The notes beneath the pieces are model-generated. The model had not been told where the DNA came from, did not search any database, and saw only the letters and a program-made list of their open reading frames with translations. Positions 10,476 through 22,578 of a stretch of 64,000 bases of DNA are shown piece by piece. A program made the translations under genes and the position numbers. Source of the stretch: Gymnothorax reevesii (lineage: Eukaryota > Chordata > Actinopteri > Anguilliformes > Muraenidae); contig CM056583.1 of NCBI GenBank assembly GCA_029721435.1, positions 70,612,120 through 70,676,119 on the forward strand. Reading direction: 5' to 3'. How positions within the stretch are numbered: the first letter of the stretch is position 1; every line of letters begins with the position of its first letter.

Positions 10476-11620
10476 AGCATATACACTCTTCATAAAAAGT
10501 AGGGGATATTAGAATCTGAAGGTCAATAATAAAATAATGATTGTGTTTTGGATGCAATAATGGACTGCAATGAAGTCGGTTATTAACATGAATTGCTCTA
10601 AAGCACAGCACTAAAACACAGCCAATGGTGCGCACGTGCAACACGTGGAAATCCCGAACATGTGGACAAGGTGTACATTTGAATTTGAAACTTTACAGAA
10701 AGGTCATCTACTCCCTTGTGATCAAGACTTCTTTCATTCTGATAGCTTCTGACTGTAATCCTTTGTTAATTTTGTTGATTTTTGCAATGCACCGTCAACA
10801 ATGTGCTGAACATCTAAGAGCAATTGATATGCTTGAAACTGGCAGCCGCTTGTCTGAGGTTGCCAATTTTTCAATGTTTCCCAGTCTGTGATTAGCAGAT
10901 TATGGAACAGGTATCAGCAAACTCATAAAGTTGATGATCAACTCTGTTCAGGGTGTTCACGGTCAACAAAAAGAGCCTAGGATAGGTTGATTTGTGCCCA
11001 GGGTCTGAGAAATGGAACTGAAAAAGCAAATCAGATTGCTGCAAACCTTCACCAGGCTACAGGTGTCCAAGTGGCAGGTCAGACGATTAGAAATCGTCTG
11101 CATAATGCTCATATTCATGATAGACGGCCTCGTATAGTGCCTCCATTGATAAACCACCACATTGCTGATAGAGGCGAATAGTGTGCACAAAACAGGAACT
11201 GGCGAAATTGTCGTTGGTCATGTGTAATGTTCTCAGATGAGTACAGGACTTCCTTCTTTGGCGTGGTCGCATCTGGCAACGTCGTAACGAACGCCATGCC
11301 AATGTTAACCTGAGGCAGTACAACAGATTTGGTGGTGGGTCTGTTATGGTGTGGGGTGGGATCAGTATACCTCACCGAACCCCACTCCATATCGTGCAAG
11401 GAAGAGTCACAGGCCACTACTATCGGGACAGCATACTGACACCCTATGGTGTCCTTTTTGCATGACGATAAAGTCAAACCTGTTTTGGGCCAAATTCATA
11501 TTAGTAAGTTCAACAAATTATTTTGACAGAACTCTATACACCTGCATTCAGTGACACAACTTGGAGCTGATTGATTGTCTCAGTGTCTAATCTGATCTGT
11601 TTAAAAGTGTTGTGACCTGA
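10476..11620 (+). mobile_element. Tc1/mariner-type element, 5' part kept, 3' end degraded
   Basis: The left end tacactcttcataaaaag at 10481 looks like a Tc1/mariner terminus, followed at 10788 by transposase remnants. I could not find the matching inverted end on the right. The DDE part after the first catalytic Asp is largely missing, so an internal deletion and decay are likely. Confidence 0.65.
10788..11466 (+). pseudogene. Tc1-type transposase relic
   Basis: Starting at ATG 10788 the translation reads LRAIDMLETGSRLSEVA, a helix-turn-helix start. It then changes frame and continues with ATGVQVAGQTIRNRLHNA (near 11055-11110), the second helix-turn-helix of this Tc1 subgroup. Further on are FSDEYR (first catalytic Asp, near 11232) and VMVWGGIS (near 11345), all separated by frameshifts. 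The second Asp and the Glu of the DDE triad are absent, as sequence similarity ends near 11466. Transposases of this type bind the inverted repeats and excise the element at TA sites; this copy cannot. A second Tc1-type element follows immediately at 11632. Confidence 0.8.
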
Positions 11621-11631
11621 AATATAATTTA

Positions 11632-12524
11632 CACTACCGCTCAAAAGTTTGGGATCACTTGCAAATTTCTTTGTTTTCCAAAGAAAAATACATTTTCATG
11701 CATTTTACAAACATTTTTTTCCATTTCACAAACAATTAAAATTAATCAGATGATTTTCAAAGAATGATCTACATTTTTGCATGGCCTATTATCAGCAACT
11801 GTCAGTCCTCTGCATCAATCTCCTGGTATGGCTGCTAATCCAAGTTAAGCATTTTGAATAATTGATTATTAGAAGACCCTTTTGCAGAAGTGTAGCACAG
11901 CTGAAAACCATTGAAGTAATAAGGGAGCGCCAAAGGCAGCATGGCATTCTTGAGGTTGGTTAAGTACCTGAAGCATCAGCAGTTGTTTGTTTGTTTACAG
12001 GCTCAAAATGGCCAGAAAGAAAGAGCCTCCTTTAGAGACCCGTCAGTCTATTGTTGTGCTTAGAAAAGAAGGCTATTGAATGCGAGAAATTGAAAACTTA
12101 AAATCACTTACCATGCTGTCAACTACTCCCTTCAGAGAGCAGCACAAACTGGCACTAACAAGGACGGGAAAAAGGAGTGGGAGGCCCCGATGCACAACTG
12201 TTCAAGAAGACAAATATCTGAGAGTGTGTAGTTTAAGAGAAAGACGCCTCACAGGTTGTCAACTAGCAGCTACGCTAAATAGTTCCCGTCAAACACCAGT
12301 TTCAGTCTCAACAGTGAATGTGTGTTTTTTTTTTTTTTTGTTGTTGATGAAGGCAAAGTTTGAAGTACATATTCATAATTTTCCATTAAAATCATTATTT
12401 CTTACTCAGATAATGTCAGCATTTTCTGTTCATTTGCTGTATTTCCTATTCAGACTAATTTCATGTGTGTTTCCGTGGAAAACAAGAAAATTTCCAAGTG
12501 ATCCCAAACTTTAGAGGGGTAGTG
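11632..12524 (+). mobile_element. Internally deleted Tc1-like transposon
   Basis: The left end is cactaccgctcaaaagtt and the right end in reverse complement is cactacccctctaaagtt. The inverted repeats match for about 48 bp, to gttttcc. TA is present on the left (11630-11631); the right flank is now AA. The length of 893 bp is well below the usual 1.5-1.6 kb because most of the catalytic domain is missing. Confidence 0.88.
12008..12320 (+). pseudogene. Tc1-like transposase N-terminal fragment
   Basis: ATG at 12008 begins MARKKEPPLETRQSIVVL, followed by a TGA at 12077-12079, then MREIE and, after two compensating frame changes, SGRPRCTTVQEDKYLRV and RRLTGCQLAATLNSS. These are the two helix-turn-helix parts and the linker (with its GRPR motif) of a Tc1 transposase. 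Sequence similarity stops at SVSTV near 12320; a T run follows and then the 3' inverted repeat region, so the whole DDE catalytic domain has been deleted. It is a non-autonomous deletion derivative. Confidence 0.85.
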
Positions 12525-12639
12525 AATATAGATATGTAAACATGATATGCAAAAGGCTGTTTTATTCTTCATGGCACACATTGATATTTTTTGTTAAAAT
12601 GTGGCAAAAGACAGAAAATAACTTCCTTAATCATGAAAT

Positions 12640-12754
12640 GCAGCTTTAGGACAAAACAGCTAATTAAAATCCAACATTACAGTTGTGGTTAGAACAAAAA
12701 CCAGCATACACAGGGGGTTACTAGGACTGAGTTATAGAACCACTGCACTAGATT
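12640..12754. repeat. End fragment of a hAT-type MITE
   Basis: Reverse complement reads cagtggttctataactcag near its end, then gtatgctggtttttgttc, which matches the terminal region of a common fish hAT MITE (CAGTGGTTCTCAA..). A related fragment occurs at 14385-14475. Confidence 0.5.
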
Positions 12755-13690
12755 ACTACAAAAATAAAGATAAGGTTGCAGGAAAGTAAATCAAGCACAA
12801 ATTTAGACATCCTCAGATTAAAGCTGTTTCCCTCTGCAGAGAAGACATTTTGAAGACATTTTTACTTATTCACAAACTGTGAACGGATTATTTAATTTGT
12901 CAACTGACATCAGTCACAGAGCTAAAGCTAAAACATACTGAAGGTTCAACATTCATTATAAAGTATTACATTTTATGGGTCCATCTATCTAAATCAAACA
13001 AATTGGCACCCTGGGGGGCAAAGACCTCCACTTATCCTTGTGAATCTGAGCCCTTTCTCTTGTGCTCAATTTATCAATGAATAACTGGGATGTGAGAGAA
13101 AATGAACAACAAATCCAGAAAAAATACTGTGGTTACAAAAAAAAGAATGCATTTTCTTCAGTATATCAAAGGTTTGCATTGTGATAAAGTTTACATAATC
13201 CAGAAGTTTTCTTAGCTGATTGTATTGTGTTTGTTTTTTGAAAATCAAACATTTCCTCAGAATATTAAACCCAAATTTAATCTTTTCGGTATTTTCTCTT
13301 GGGCTACATATGAGAATGAGGTTCATGTTCGCCCCTCACCAATTGGCTTGTGTTCAATGCGGCAGTATTTTTTGCATACACTAAAGCATAAGGAATTCAG
13401 TATTATGGCTAAATAAGTGCCTTTTACCAATATCTCTATGAAGCAAAACCGAGAGGATACAGATATTATTGTACCCAGCAAAGGAAACAAATGGAGTGCA
13501 GTGAGCGATGATGAGAGTTCTCAGTGAGAGATGAAAGAGAATTAACTGCTCCAAGATCTTCAAGGTAAGAAAGTTTGAATTTATTATACGAGCACTTTGC
13601 TGTCTCGCTATGGATCTCAGGGCCAAAAGAGTTTTGTGCAGAATGGCACGGAAGCCAAGAGCGGTCACGTATTTACTTTTTTATTTTACT
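12755..13690. other. No recognisable gene
   Basis: AT-rich non-coding sequence; short open frames here have no motif I can name. Confidence 0.4.
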
Positions 13691-13691
13691 G

Positions 13692-13855
13692 CTGTTTTCT
13701 CGTGATAACGACATATTATTTCGTTATCTCGATATAACAGAGTACGTTTACTCTTGATAACGCAATAATTTATTTCGTGATCTCGATATAACAAAGACTG
13801 TTTTCCCGTGATAACGCATTTATTTATTTCATTATCTCAATATAACAGAAACTTT
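13692..13855. repeat. Tandem repeat, 3 units of about 53 bp
   Basis: Each unit contains a cgtgataacg-type word (13701, 13753, 13807) and a tctcgatataaca-type word about 26 bp later. The unit holds inverted words (gataac / gttatc), so it can fold. Confidence 0.85.
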
Positions 13856-13869
13856 TGTTTCTGTGGGAT

Positions 13870-14870
13870 ACTTATCATCTCTGATGATTGTGTGCTGGTT
13901 CAGTCCATCATCCTGATTTCAGCCTTCAGATGCCACTGTCTGGTCCAGGTGTGTCCCAGCTGGTGAAATGGCAGATAAAGGAGTAGGCCTATCCATTATT
14001 GATCTGCGCATCAGGATGTACTTCAATCAAGGTTTAACACAGGCTCCTGGACCAGGCACCTGGGTTACTTGCACAGGTGTTTTGAATTCTTTCAAAATAA
14101 TTTGTGTGAACTTAATAAAATGAACATGAAATGAAACAGGTGTGACTTGCCAAATAAATTGCTGGTTTGCACGAACATGTGTTGACAGGTTCATTGATGA
14201 GGAACCTATTGATTGTTTTACGTTAATTAAGGGCTCGGTCAAATTTCCCTCTGCAGTCATTTATACTGGTTTCTAACATATCTCATTGTGCATATGAAAT
14301 TTTAACTCCTCATGGCATATGCAGATTCGTCATATGTGGCTTAAAAGGACAACTAACTGCTCTAAACATAAATGCAATTAATTAAGGCAAATCAACAGTT
14401 TGTTAAAATCCTAAGATTGCAATTGCGGTCAGAACAAAAACAAGCATACATAAGTTTGAGAACCACAATATATACAATACATGAGCTGGAAGTAAATGAA
14501 GGCGAGTGCAATGAGAATAGGTTTGCACATTCAATACATATCATAAATGAAAACATTCAATTAGGTTGCACAAGCTTACTCAATTTTTTGAGCCTCTGAT
14601 ATGTCCTGGCTTCAAAAGCAAAGTTAATGTGCCGTCAGTGTATGAGCATTATGTCCCATGGCCTTAAATGTTGCAAGGAGACAACTGAAGCAGTGGTCCT
14701 TGCTGTTGCAGTACGAAAGGTATGAGGAGTGTGAGGTGACTGTACTTGAGTCCACAGGCATGTTGTAATCACCCTTGAAGTCAACAATACAAGAGAAACC
14801 TTATATTTCTTCAGAATAGCACATTTCACAGATATTGCCACATTGCGATTTACAGTAAACCGTGGCCTGA
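13870..14870. other. No recognisable gene; one hAT MITE fragment
   Basis: Non-coding. The stretch 14385-14475 (cagaacaaaaacaagc, then tttgagaaccaca) is a diverged copy of the MITE end seen at 12640-12754. Confidence 0.4.
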
Positions 14871-14872
14871 GC

Positions 14873-15004
14873 CGTCCTTACCACTCCGACGGCCCGTATA
14901 CGGGCCCATCAGGGAAGTTAAAAACAAGAAAAGATTTCATTTTACCTTGAGTACGTCCTTTATAGGCATTTTAAGAAAATGTTACCGGAGTGTTAAGGGG
15001 TTAA
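14873..15004. repeat. Possible piggyBac-like MITE end with GGCCCGTATACGGGCC palindrome
   Basis: A perfect 16-bp palindrome (14890-14905) lies near ccactccg. The right edge reads cggagtgttaaggggttaa, giving a TTAA at 15001-15004. The two sides share cttaacactccg-like words in inverted orientation. The left TTAA is not present, so this is tentative. Confidence 0.25.
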
Positions 15005-17394
15005 AAGCAAGGCTGTGGCAAGGAAACGTTCACCATGTGGAACAAATGGGAAGAAACCTTGGGAGGAATTGGGCTTAAGAGGGGTATTCCATCCTCCTCT
15101 GACTGGGCCAGGATATGAGTTTATACCTGTAGTTACCATCACAGAGAGTCAGCTGACCAAAGGTGGTACTGAATTTCTAATCAGCTGGATAGGTTCCATG
15201 GACCAGACCGTTTCGACAATGGAGACCGGGCAGCTCTTGTACAGAGAGCCGGACTGCAATAATGGCAAGACCAGCAGCAGTATGCTCGGAACAGAGCCCC
15301 ATCGCAGCCTTGGAGATACGACACAAAATCAGGAGGTTAGTGGAAGGCAGCAGGTAGCAGCATTGATGGGGATATAATTGCAAATGTTGAGACTTCAAGC
15401 GTGGTGATGCAAAGTTCTCGATTTTGCTGACGTTAATATTAAATATTACAAGGGAATATGCCATGTAATATGACAATGTCATATACTCATTGCTTTGAAG
15501 TTAACGTTATAAAAATTTGGAAAAATTAACCCTTGATTGGTATACCATGACTACATGCAAGCATGCATGAATCTAAAAGCTAATAACAGTGTACAAATGA
15601 CGCAGGCATAACCCAAAGACCTGAGGCTGAGGTCTGTGGGCCTTTGGAGCCAGAGGCTACGTGCTCCTGTATTTATAGCTTTTAGCTCAATGAGGCAATT
15701 GGCACAGTTAGAGGATAAAGAACATAATCAGCGCAGGCAGAGGCAAAGCGTTTTGACGGATAATGCAGAGGAGATGACCCCAGCGTGTGAGCCACAGTTT
15801 GATGTGGTGTAAATACTAGTGAAGTATCAGCGATGCTTGCCTACTTGGCAACATACATCTGCGCCATGACATTGCTGGGCATTTGCGAGATAAGCCACAG
15901 CTTGAGGACATGTGGTTGATATTAGCAAACACCCTAGTACTTTCTTGTCAAGCAAAGCGCTCAGCAATTATAGTGCTACCAAGTGTACTAGTGCACGTAC
16001 AATTATGCAAAAAACAACGAGAGCCATAATTGCGAGGAAAATGCGCTGATTTGGACTGGTAATGCAGATCATTTACTTGTGAGGTAAAGAACAACCAGCA
16101 CAATCACTGAAATTCCAATATGAATGGGGTGGCTGATCTATGCTTTGAACATTCCTCAAGGCGCTTAGTGGAGAGTGTTGGTTGGAACTATGTCCACTTG
16201 ACAAATACAAATTAAAAATTGCTGACCACTCCAGTAGCTAGCATTTCCCTCCAGTTGAGCATTGCTAAGTGTACCATTACAAACCATTACATTGCTTGGA
16301 CATTGCCGCTAATGATATAGCACCTGCCAGCATAAACAAAAACAGTCGTTGCGGCACAAACTATCGGAAATAAGTACAATGCAAGCCGCTTTTAATGTTA
16401 ACACTACTTGCATTGACGATTCAGTCCAGTTATTTGAAGAAGCAGGAAGGCAACCATGATCTAAAATGCTTTGTCTATTTTGGCCATCCTGTTTGAAATG
16501 AAAAAGTCATCATAAACGATTTCCAGCCCTAAGCAGAGCATTTAAACTCAACCTTCTTTTTTTTTTTATTTTTTATGAAAGAGTCAAAGATGTTTCCTGA
16601 ACAGCAAGCAATTTCTTAATAAACATATGACGTGTATGGACCATCTGGACTCCCGAGAGACAATAATAGATCACAGTCCTGAGGAGAAATGTTTAGCCAT
16701 CAGTTCATGACCTAAAGGTCAAGCGCAGGCAGGTTATGGAGCAGAGAAATGATTCAAAGCGCATAAGCAAGTCCAACTCCGAATGAATCAGATGAAATAA
16801 AAGAAAGGTTTTGAAATGGCCTGGCAGGAGTCTAATTGAGATGTTGTGGCAATGGCCTTAAGCAGCCAGTACATGCTGAAAAACCTCCAATGTAGTTAAA
16901 CAATTAAAACAATTCTGAGACGAAGAGTGGGCCTAAATTCCTTCAGAGCAATGTAAAAGATTCATTGCCATTCAACACAAATGTTGCCTGCAGTTGTTGC
17001 CAACCAAGGGTGGCACAACCAGTTATCAGATTCAGAGAGGGCAGCAATTATTTGTCACAAAAGTGATACAGGTTTTGTAATTCTAGAACTGTAATTAACT
17101 AAATTATCATTTAAAAGCTTCGTGTCTGTGTTTACTTCCATTTTGTGTTGTGTTGTGTTACTTTGTGCACTGAAAAAAATGTTTTGTTGAATGAACATAA
17201 TTTTTTTAAGGTAAGTGGTAGCCCAAAATATTTTTATCTGAAGCTAGATATTTTTATTATGTTGACTATTTGAAATTACTTATATTTTTTAAGTGGAGTT
17301 AAATAACACACCTATTTCTATTAAAATATGCTTAATTAATATATGGAACATTTACTAGGGCTCAAAATCACTTTTTTCCGTGTGCTGTATTAAA
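15005..17394. other. No recognisable gene; one dispersed repeat word
   Basis: The part 15045-15110 (gaagaaaccttgggaggaa, then catcctcctctg) matches a dispersed fish repeat word that also occurs, inverted, in the retroposon tail at 7258-7524. The rest is unrecognised non-coding sequence. Confidence 0.4.
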
Positions 17395-17490
17395 ATTAGT
17401 TGATCTGAATTATCTGAAACATTTATATATGATCTTAAGCAAAAAATAGAAGACATCAGGAAGAGGGCAAATACTTTTTCACAGTAGGCC
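17395..17490 (-). repeat. Terminal fragment of a Tc1-type MITE (GTGAAAAAGTATTTGCCC end)
   Basis: The right edge gggcaaatactttttcac (17465-17482) is the reverse complement of the left end of the fragment at 19559. It matches a well-known dispersed fish terminus. Confidence 0.6.
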
Positions 17491-19555
17491 TACTTTCTTT
17501 TCTGTACCAATGTTCAAAAATTTAAATGGCCACAGATAGATGCTGTTAATTTTCTTTGACGCGTTCAACAAAAAATTTTTAATGCAAGTCTGTACCTTTG
17601 AGTAATTGAGGTTAGCAGGTATAGGTGCGTGGGTAATGGGACAGCCGGTTATATTGTTGAAATCAACAAACCTGCAGTCTCTACTGATGGCATCAAATGC
17701 CTTTTAAAGGAAATACTGTATCTGATACTATAACATCTGTCTTACTAACAAGTTGTCATGGGCTGAGTTTCTGGGGTGCTAATACAATACTAGATTTTTA
17801 AACAGGATCTGCTAGCTTTTCTCTGAATGAAATAAATCTACATTGGATGCATACAATGTAAACACATTGAACACCCCTAAGTTACCACTGGCATTATTCC
17901 ACCAAAAATAAGTAGATTAGATTTCTGTGGTGGTAAATGATTATTCGCATAGAGAACATGGAATGCTTTCTAAAAATTGTGGAGCTGTTTTTTAATATTT
18001 AATTTTGCAGACGCTGCCAACCTCAGTATACGGCCTGTTCTTAATATCAGTAGTGTTCTTAGGAATCACTTAAACCACATTTTTTCGATGACTGATAAAG
18101 AATGGTATTAGAAATAGTATTGCAGCCACTATTTTACGGACCGGCGACAATATGCCTAAATAGATACTGTAGACTATGCTCAAAGATTTTATACCACTTA
18201 ACAATAATTCAGAACCCACATGACAGTCTTTTGTAAGTGGAGCCTCTTATTGCATTGGGTAGTGTGGGATTATGATGAGGCGACTCTGCCGTGGAATTAT
18301 TTCTTTTTCACTTCAACCAATCACTGACTCCACTGTGATTGATTTTCCACATTGAAAATGCTTCACTGACATTTAATGGCAGATTTTGTTTTTAATGGCC
18401 AGAACACTTGATGCCTACAGAGACGCCATCGTATAAGACAAAGATTATGCTCTCAGTGTCACAATGCAAGATGCATTCTGGAAATCTATTGCATTAGGTC
18501 GTGCAGCATGAGTCTGGCAGGAGCTGTTGTCATTGTGCCAATAAGTGTTAACATCTCTTGCAATAAATGTTAACATCCCTGGCCTTTTCTTTGTGTACCC
18601 ACTGTACCATGGCAACAGTATTTGAAATGAAGAAGAGAAAGAAAACTCACACAAATTCTTCTTTGCCCTCAATTGAGTTCAGACTGAGTTCGGAAAATTG
18701 GAATGTAAAGAAATCAGCCTCCATAAACTGGTCAAGGTTACCGTGTTGCAGTTTGACTGCTTTGTTCATTATGTGCTTTACATTACAGACATTCAGCAGA
18801 CACTCTCATCCAAAGCAACTTCTGACAAAAGGTGCATTTAGAAGGACTACGACTTCTGAAAACCCCTGAGGGAGAAGCAATTCAAGTGCTAGAATTGGCC
18901 ACATGCAACCTGGACTCTGCAGTAAAAAAAATGTTAAGTGACACAAGTTCATTAATCCAAGCAAAACAGGCTATAATTAAAAGTTGTAAAATTAAGACGT
19001 ACCACGATTTGGCTGAAAGAACAGCAAAAAGTGTGCAGTAGTAGTCCAGACAGGACAGTTCCAGTTCTTGGACCAGAAGCAGAGTCAAAGAAGCGCTGAA
19101 AAAAGTGACAGATTCGCCAGATATTGTACAATCTCTTGATTCTGGAGATCTCCCAACTTGAAGGTTTTCATTCCTACCGTAATTTGGCACCATTAGCTCT
19201 ACTAATTAGCAGCTCAGTGCAGAGCCTCTGCATTGAGTGAGGGTTGAGCTTAAAATGATGGTTATCCACTCAGCACTGGATGTTCTTCAGGAAAGCAGAG
19301 ATGCAGGCGAAGACCTGCACGTCGGATGGTGAGAACAGAAGAGTGCTAGAGTGTTTGCAGTGCTAGTGTAAACCATAGGCAAAGATAATAGGGCTAAGAG
19401 AATGTATGTAAAGAAACAAGAAAAGGGGACTGAGGGCCTGAGGCCTTTGGAGATTCCTGTGAGATGCGGAAAGGGGTGTAAATATTTCACCCGCCCAGGC
19501 AACATTGCAGCAGTGATCAGCGAGCTGGTATTCAGTCCAGGGCTGTGCGACAGAT
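17491..19555. other. No recognisable gene; one short dispersed repeat
   Basis: 18781-18845 contains attcagcagacactctcatc and ccaaagcaactt, a short motif dispersed in teleost genomes. Its element class is unclear to me. The surrounding sequence has no coding signal. Confidence 0.4.
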
Positions 19556-19558
19556 CCC

Positions 19559-19827
19559 CATACAGTGTTGTGAAAAAGTATTTACCGCCAACCGATTTCT
19601 ACTACAAAAGTATATTTGCATATTGGTCACACATAAATGTCTCACATTATCAAACTAATTTACTAATTAACAAAGAATCTGGTTAAACACAATTTCAGTT
19701 TTCAAATGATTATTTAATTTATTGAAGAAAAAAAGCGATCCAACCCTTCCTGGCCGTAGCCTGTGTAACAACGTATTTGTTTGAAAATTGAGAGAGAACT
19801 TGAAGGTTGTGTCCGTGAGTGGTTTGG
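19559..19827 (+). repeat. Left-end fragment of a Tc1-type MITE
   Basis: Starts acagtgttgtgaaaaag and continues tatttaccgcc; it is an inverted relative of the end at 17395-17490. The element is interrupted by the hAT insertion at 19836. Confidence 0.6.
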
Positions 19828-19835
19828 GACCTATT

Positions 19836-20462
19836 CAGTAGCGGCTCTAGACCCGGGAATGGCGGGGCGCAGACACGTCCCTTTATGACAATTAGTCCTG
19901 GGTAGTTCGCAATCATTTTCCTTTACTGACGCGTTTTCCAATTATCGTACTTGGCAACTTAAGACACGGTCTGTCCATATGCTATGAAACAGCGATGAAA
20001 TCATGGGCTTAATTCAGCTCAGTGGCGGAACCTGAATTGAGAATTGTGACAAAACATACGTTTAAAACAGTCGTTAGTACTGACCTGTTCTCAGTCATTT
20101 TCATGAGTAACCGAAGGTTCGCTCCGAGAGCACTCTACAGTTAACAGCTGCTGCTTGTTCTCCCCGATTACATAAGAAGACAATCATTCATCTGGACTAC
20201 TGATCTATATAGAATAATGCTTATTTGTTGTATTTAAATCAACGTTAGTCAAACTTGCATACCTGTCCCCTCTCAAGCAAACAGCTTGAGCAGCACGCTG
20301 CGTATTTAACTGCCAAGTGCCATTTTTTTTATCAATCCACACAATAAAGAGAGTGAAAGGCGATATTTCACTGGAACACGGACCTGATCAATCAACGCGA
20401 AGCACTGGCCTATTAATAAGTACATTTTTTTTTCTGTACTGAATTTCACCCAGCCGCTACTG
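19836..20462. mobile_element. Non-autonomous hAT element with perfect 8-bp target duplication
   Basis: The ends are cagtagcggct (left) and agccgctactg (right), an 11-bp perfect inverted repeat. The flanks are both gacctatt (19828-19835 and 20463-20470), a perfect 8-bp duplication. The element is 627 bp with no transposase frame. CAGT(A/G)GCGGCT termini and 8-bp duplications are typical of fish hAT elements. Confidence 0.93.
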
Positions 20463-20470
20463 GACCTATT

Positions 20471-21385
20471 ACCAATATTTCAGTCTTATAAGAAAATTTT
20501 GGGGCCTCCATAATTTTACAGCTTTAAGACTCATCTCCATTTCTGTTAGCTGATCGTATTGACCCAGCCTAAAAGATTTCAAGAACTGCATATTTTCTGC
20601 ATAGGTATGGCATTTAACCATGTCTGCCAAGAATGTGGAGGAGCAAAGGGCCTGGAATGTTTGTAAGCTTACCATTGAATACTCCAAAGACTTGTTATTT
20701 CACCTTAACAAACTGAGTTCTGTCAGAGAGATGGGAGTTAAACCAAGAAAAACTTGACTGTCAGAAAATAGACGGCCATAATACTGTGCAAGTTGTTGCT
20801 TCTTAATTGGTGTTTTTTGCCTCAAGAGCCAGTTGCACTCTCAGATGCTGCCAGCTGATGTAGACTCTGATTAGAGTTTCCTCCTTTAACTAGTTTCAGT
20901 TATTTTTGGACAATCCATGAACACCTGCATGAGAAGTTTACAGCCATCAACTCAGTTTGAGCCAAAACTATCGTACTTGAGGTGCCAGATTGTGAAACAG
21001 GTCAATGTTTTTCACAACAAGGTTGTGTATCAAATAAATATGCAATATAAGTTGGTGAAAAATACTTGTATTTAACAACACATTTTTTTCATCCATAAAA
21101 AATCCGTTTGGGGCTTATTTCTTCCCATTTATCACTATTTTGCCATTTGTCTCATGCATTGCAAACACAAAGGGTAGGTGAATAATTAATGTGCCATGCA
21201 AGGAATTTTTGAATGAAGGAGAAAGTGATTAATTGAATATGATTTAAAATAAAAATGTTTCGGCCTCTGCATTTTCGACTGATTCTTTCCATGACAGGGT
21301 TTAGGGTTAAAATTAATTTGTGCGCATTTTCAGATTCAGCTTGACCTCAGGCAATGACATATTTAATAGCCGACAGCATGGAAAA
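20471..21385. other. No recognisable gene
   Basis: Non-coding; no family recognised. Confidence 0.35.
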
Positions 21386-21387
21386 TG

Positions 21388-21600
21388 CAAGAACAAAAAA
21401 ACAAAGTAGTGATTTATAAATCTTTTAAATTTATTGTATTGTATTGTAAGTCATTTTTTTTAAATGCAAGCTCTGAATTTGATGTCTGCAGCACATTTCG
21501 CAGAAAGTTGGCACAGGGGTAAAATAACACTCAAAAAGTGATGGAATGCTTAAAAATGAAAGCATAGGAGTTGAAAATGGGACACTATCATGCTCGGGCA
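21388..21600 (+). repeat. 5' fragment of a Tc1-like transposon
   Basis: Words gaatttgatgtctgcagc, agttggcacaggggtaaaa and gtgatggaatgct parallel those at 3698-3770 in the near-complete Tc1-like copy (gaatttgatgcctgcaac, agctggcaccagtggc, gaggaatgct). It is a third copy of the same broad family. Confidence 0.65.
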
Positions 21601-21609
21601 AAAAAAAAA

Positions 21610-22495
21610 AAAAAAGCATCACCACTAGGATAACACCCTTTTGCTTAATATTCTGTATAACCTCACTAGATATTCTGTATTACCTCACATTTTCAGGCAA
21701 TTAAAGAAAATGCAAACATAAATAGTCTCATATTATGAAATGAGATCTAGAGTTGCTCCTGAACTCCGTCAGTAAGTTGATGCTTACTGTCCAAAAGGGA
21801 TTTAATTTAGGGTAAATAAATGTAACTGTATTGAAGGTTGTTCCAATTATGTAGATGTTTTTCAGGTCTGTACAATAACTCTGTATCATTTTTTTGTTTG
21901 TCTAAAATTCCAGTGATGGGCACATGGCATGATGTGAAGTGCAGCTGTCCAGAGGGAGGTTGCTCTAAATGGGATTGGAATACATGGACAGCTCTGATCC
22001 TAGGCTGAAAAACAAATGGCAAATAATATCAGAATTGGAGAATGATGCGTACATCAACCTCTTTGGGTTCCCACCTGTATTACTTCCATGAGATTTCTTT
22101 AAAGGTATTTTTTTTAATATAACTTTTTTCAAGAACGAAATTATAAATGCAAAAATTTCATTAAATATTTTAAAATGCTTAATAAGCTTTCTATTTAGTT
22201 ATGGAAATAAAAAACCTCAAAGCCTCATCCTGGATAGTTTGTGCCTATGTTACACGCAGGCATGTTAGGAATTCTTGATTGTGCTCCACTTCGCAAAATT
22301 TTTGACCAAAATCTCTGATCCATATTCTTCTCATATCATGAGGGAGAAGGGTGACGTCCAGTAATAGCCAATGTAGTGCAGCCAAGAGGAACAAGCTGTT
22401 CTTGATGACTATCCCTGCCACTACCAATTTGGCGATGGATATTGAATCGGGCTCCGTCCATCCATCCATGCATGCACTTGTCCATCAGTAGTAGC
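21610..22495. other. No recognisable gene
   Basis: Non-coding; nothing recognised. Confidence 0.35.
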
Positions 22496-22548
22496 ACAAC
22501 TCTGAAACTATGAAAGTTATTGCTTTGAAACTTGGCCTGCATGTTCTC
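22496..22548. repeat. Left member of a direct repeat flanking the Tc1 copy
   Basis: The stretch contains caactctgaaacta and ctttgaaacttggcctg. A diverged direct copy lies on the other side of the transposon at 24081-24135 (gaactctgaaactta, then ccttgaaacttggtg). Confidence 0.6.
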
Positions 22549-22578
22549 AAGGGGATGTAGTTGTGCCTTTTGATACTA

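Noticed and set aside
11115..11477. 120-codon minus-strand frame
   Set aside because: Antisense to the Tc1-type transposase relic at 10788-11466.
15015..15377. 120-codon plus-strand frame
   Set aside because: It begins within a dispersed repeat word and shows no motif, splice site or promoter.
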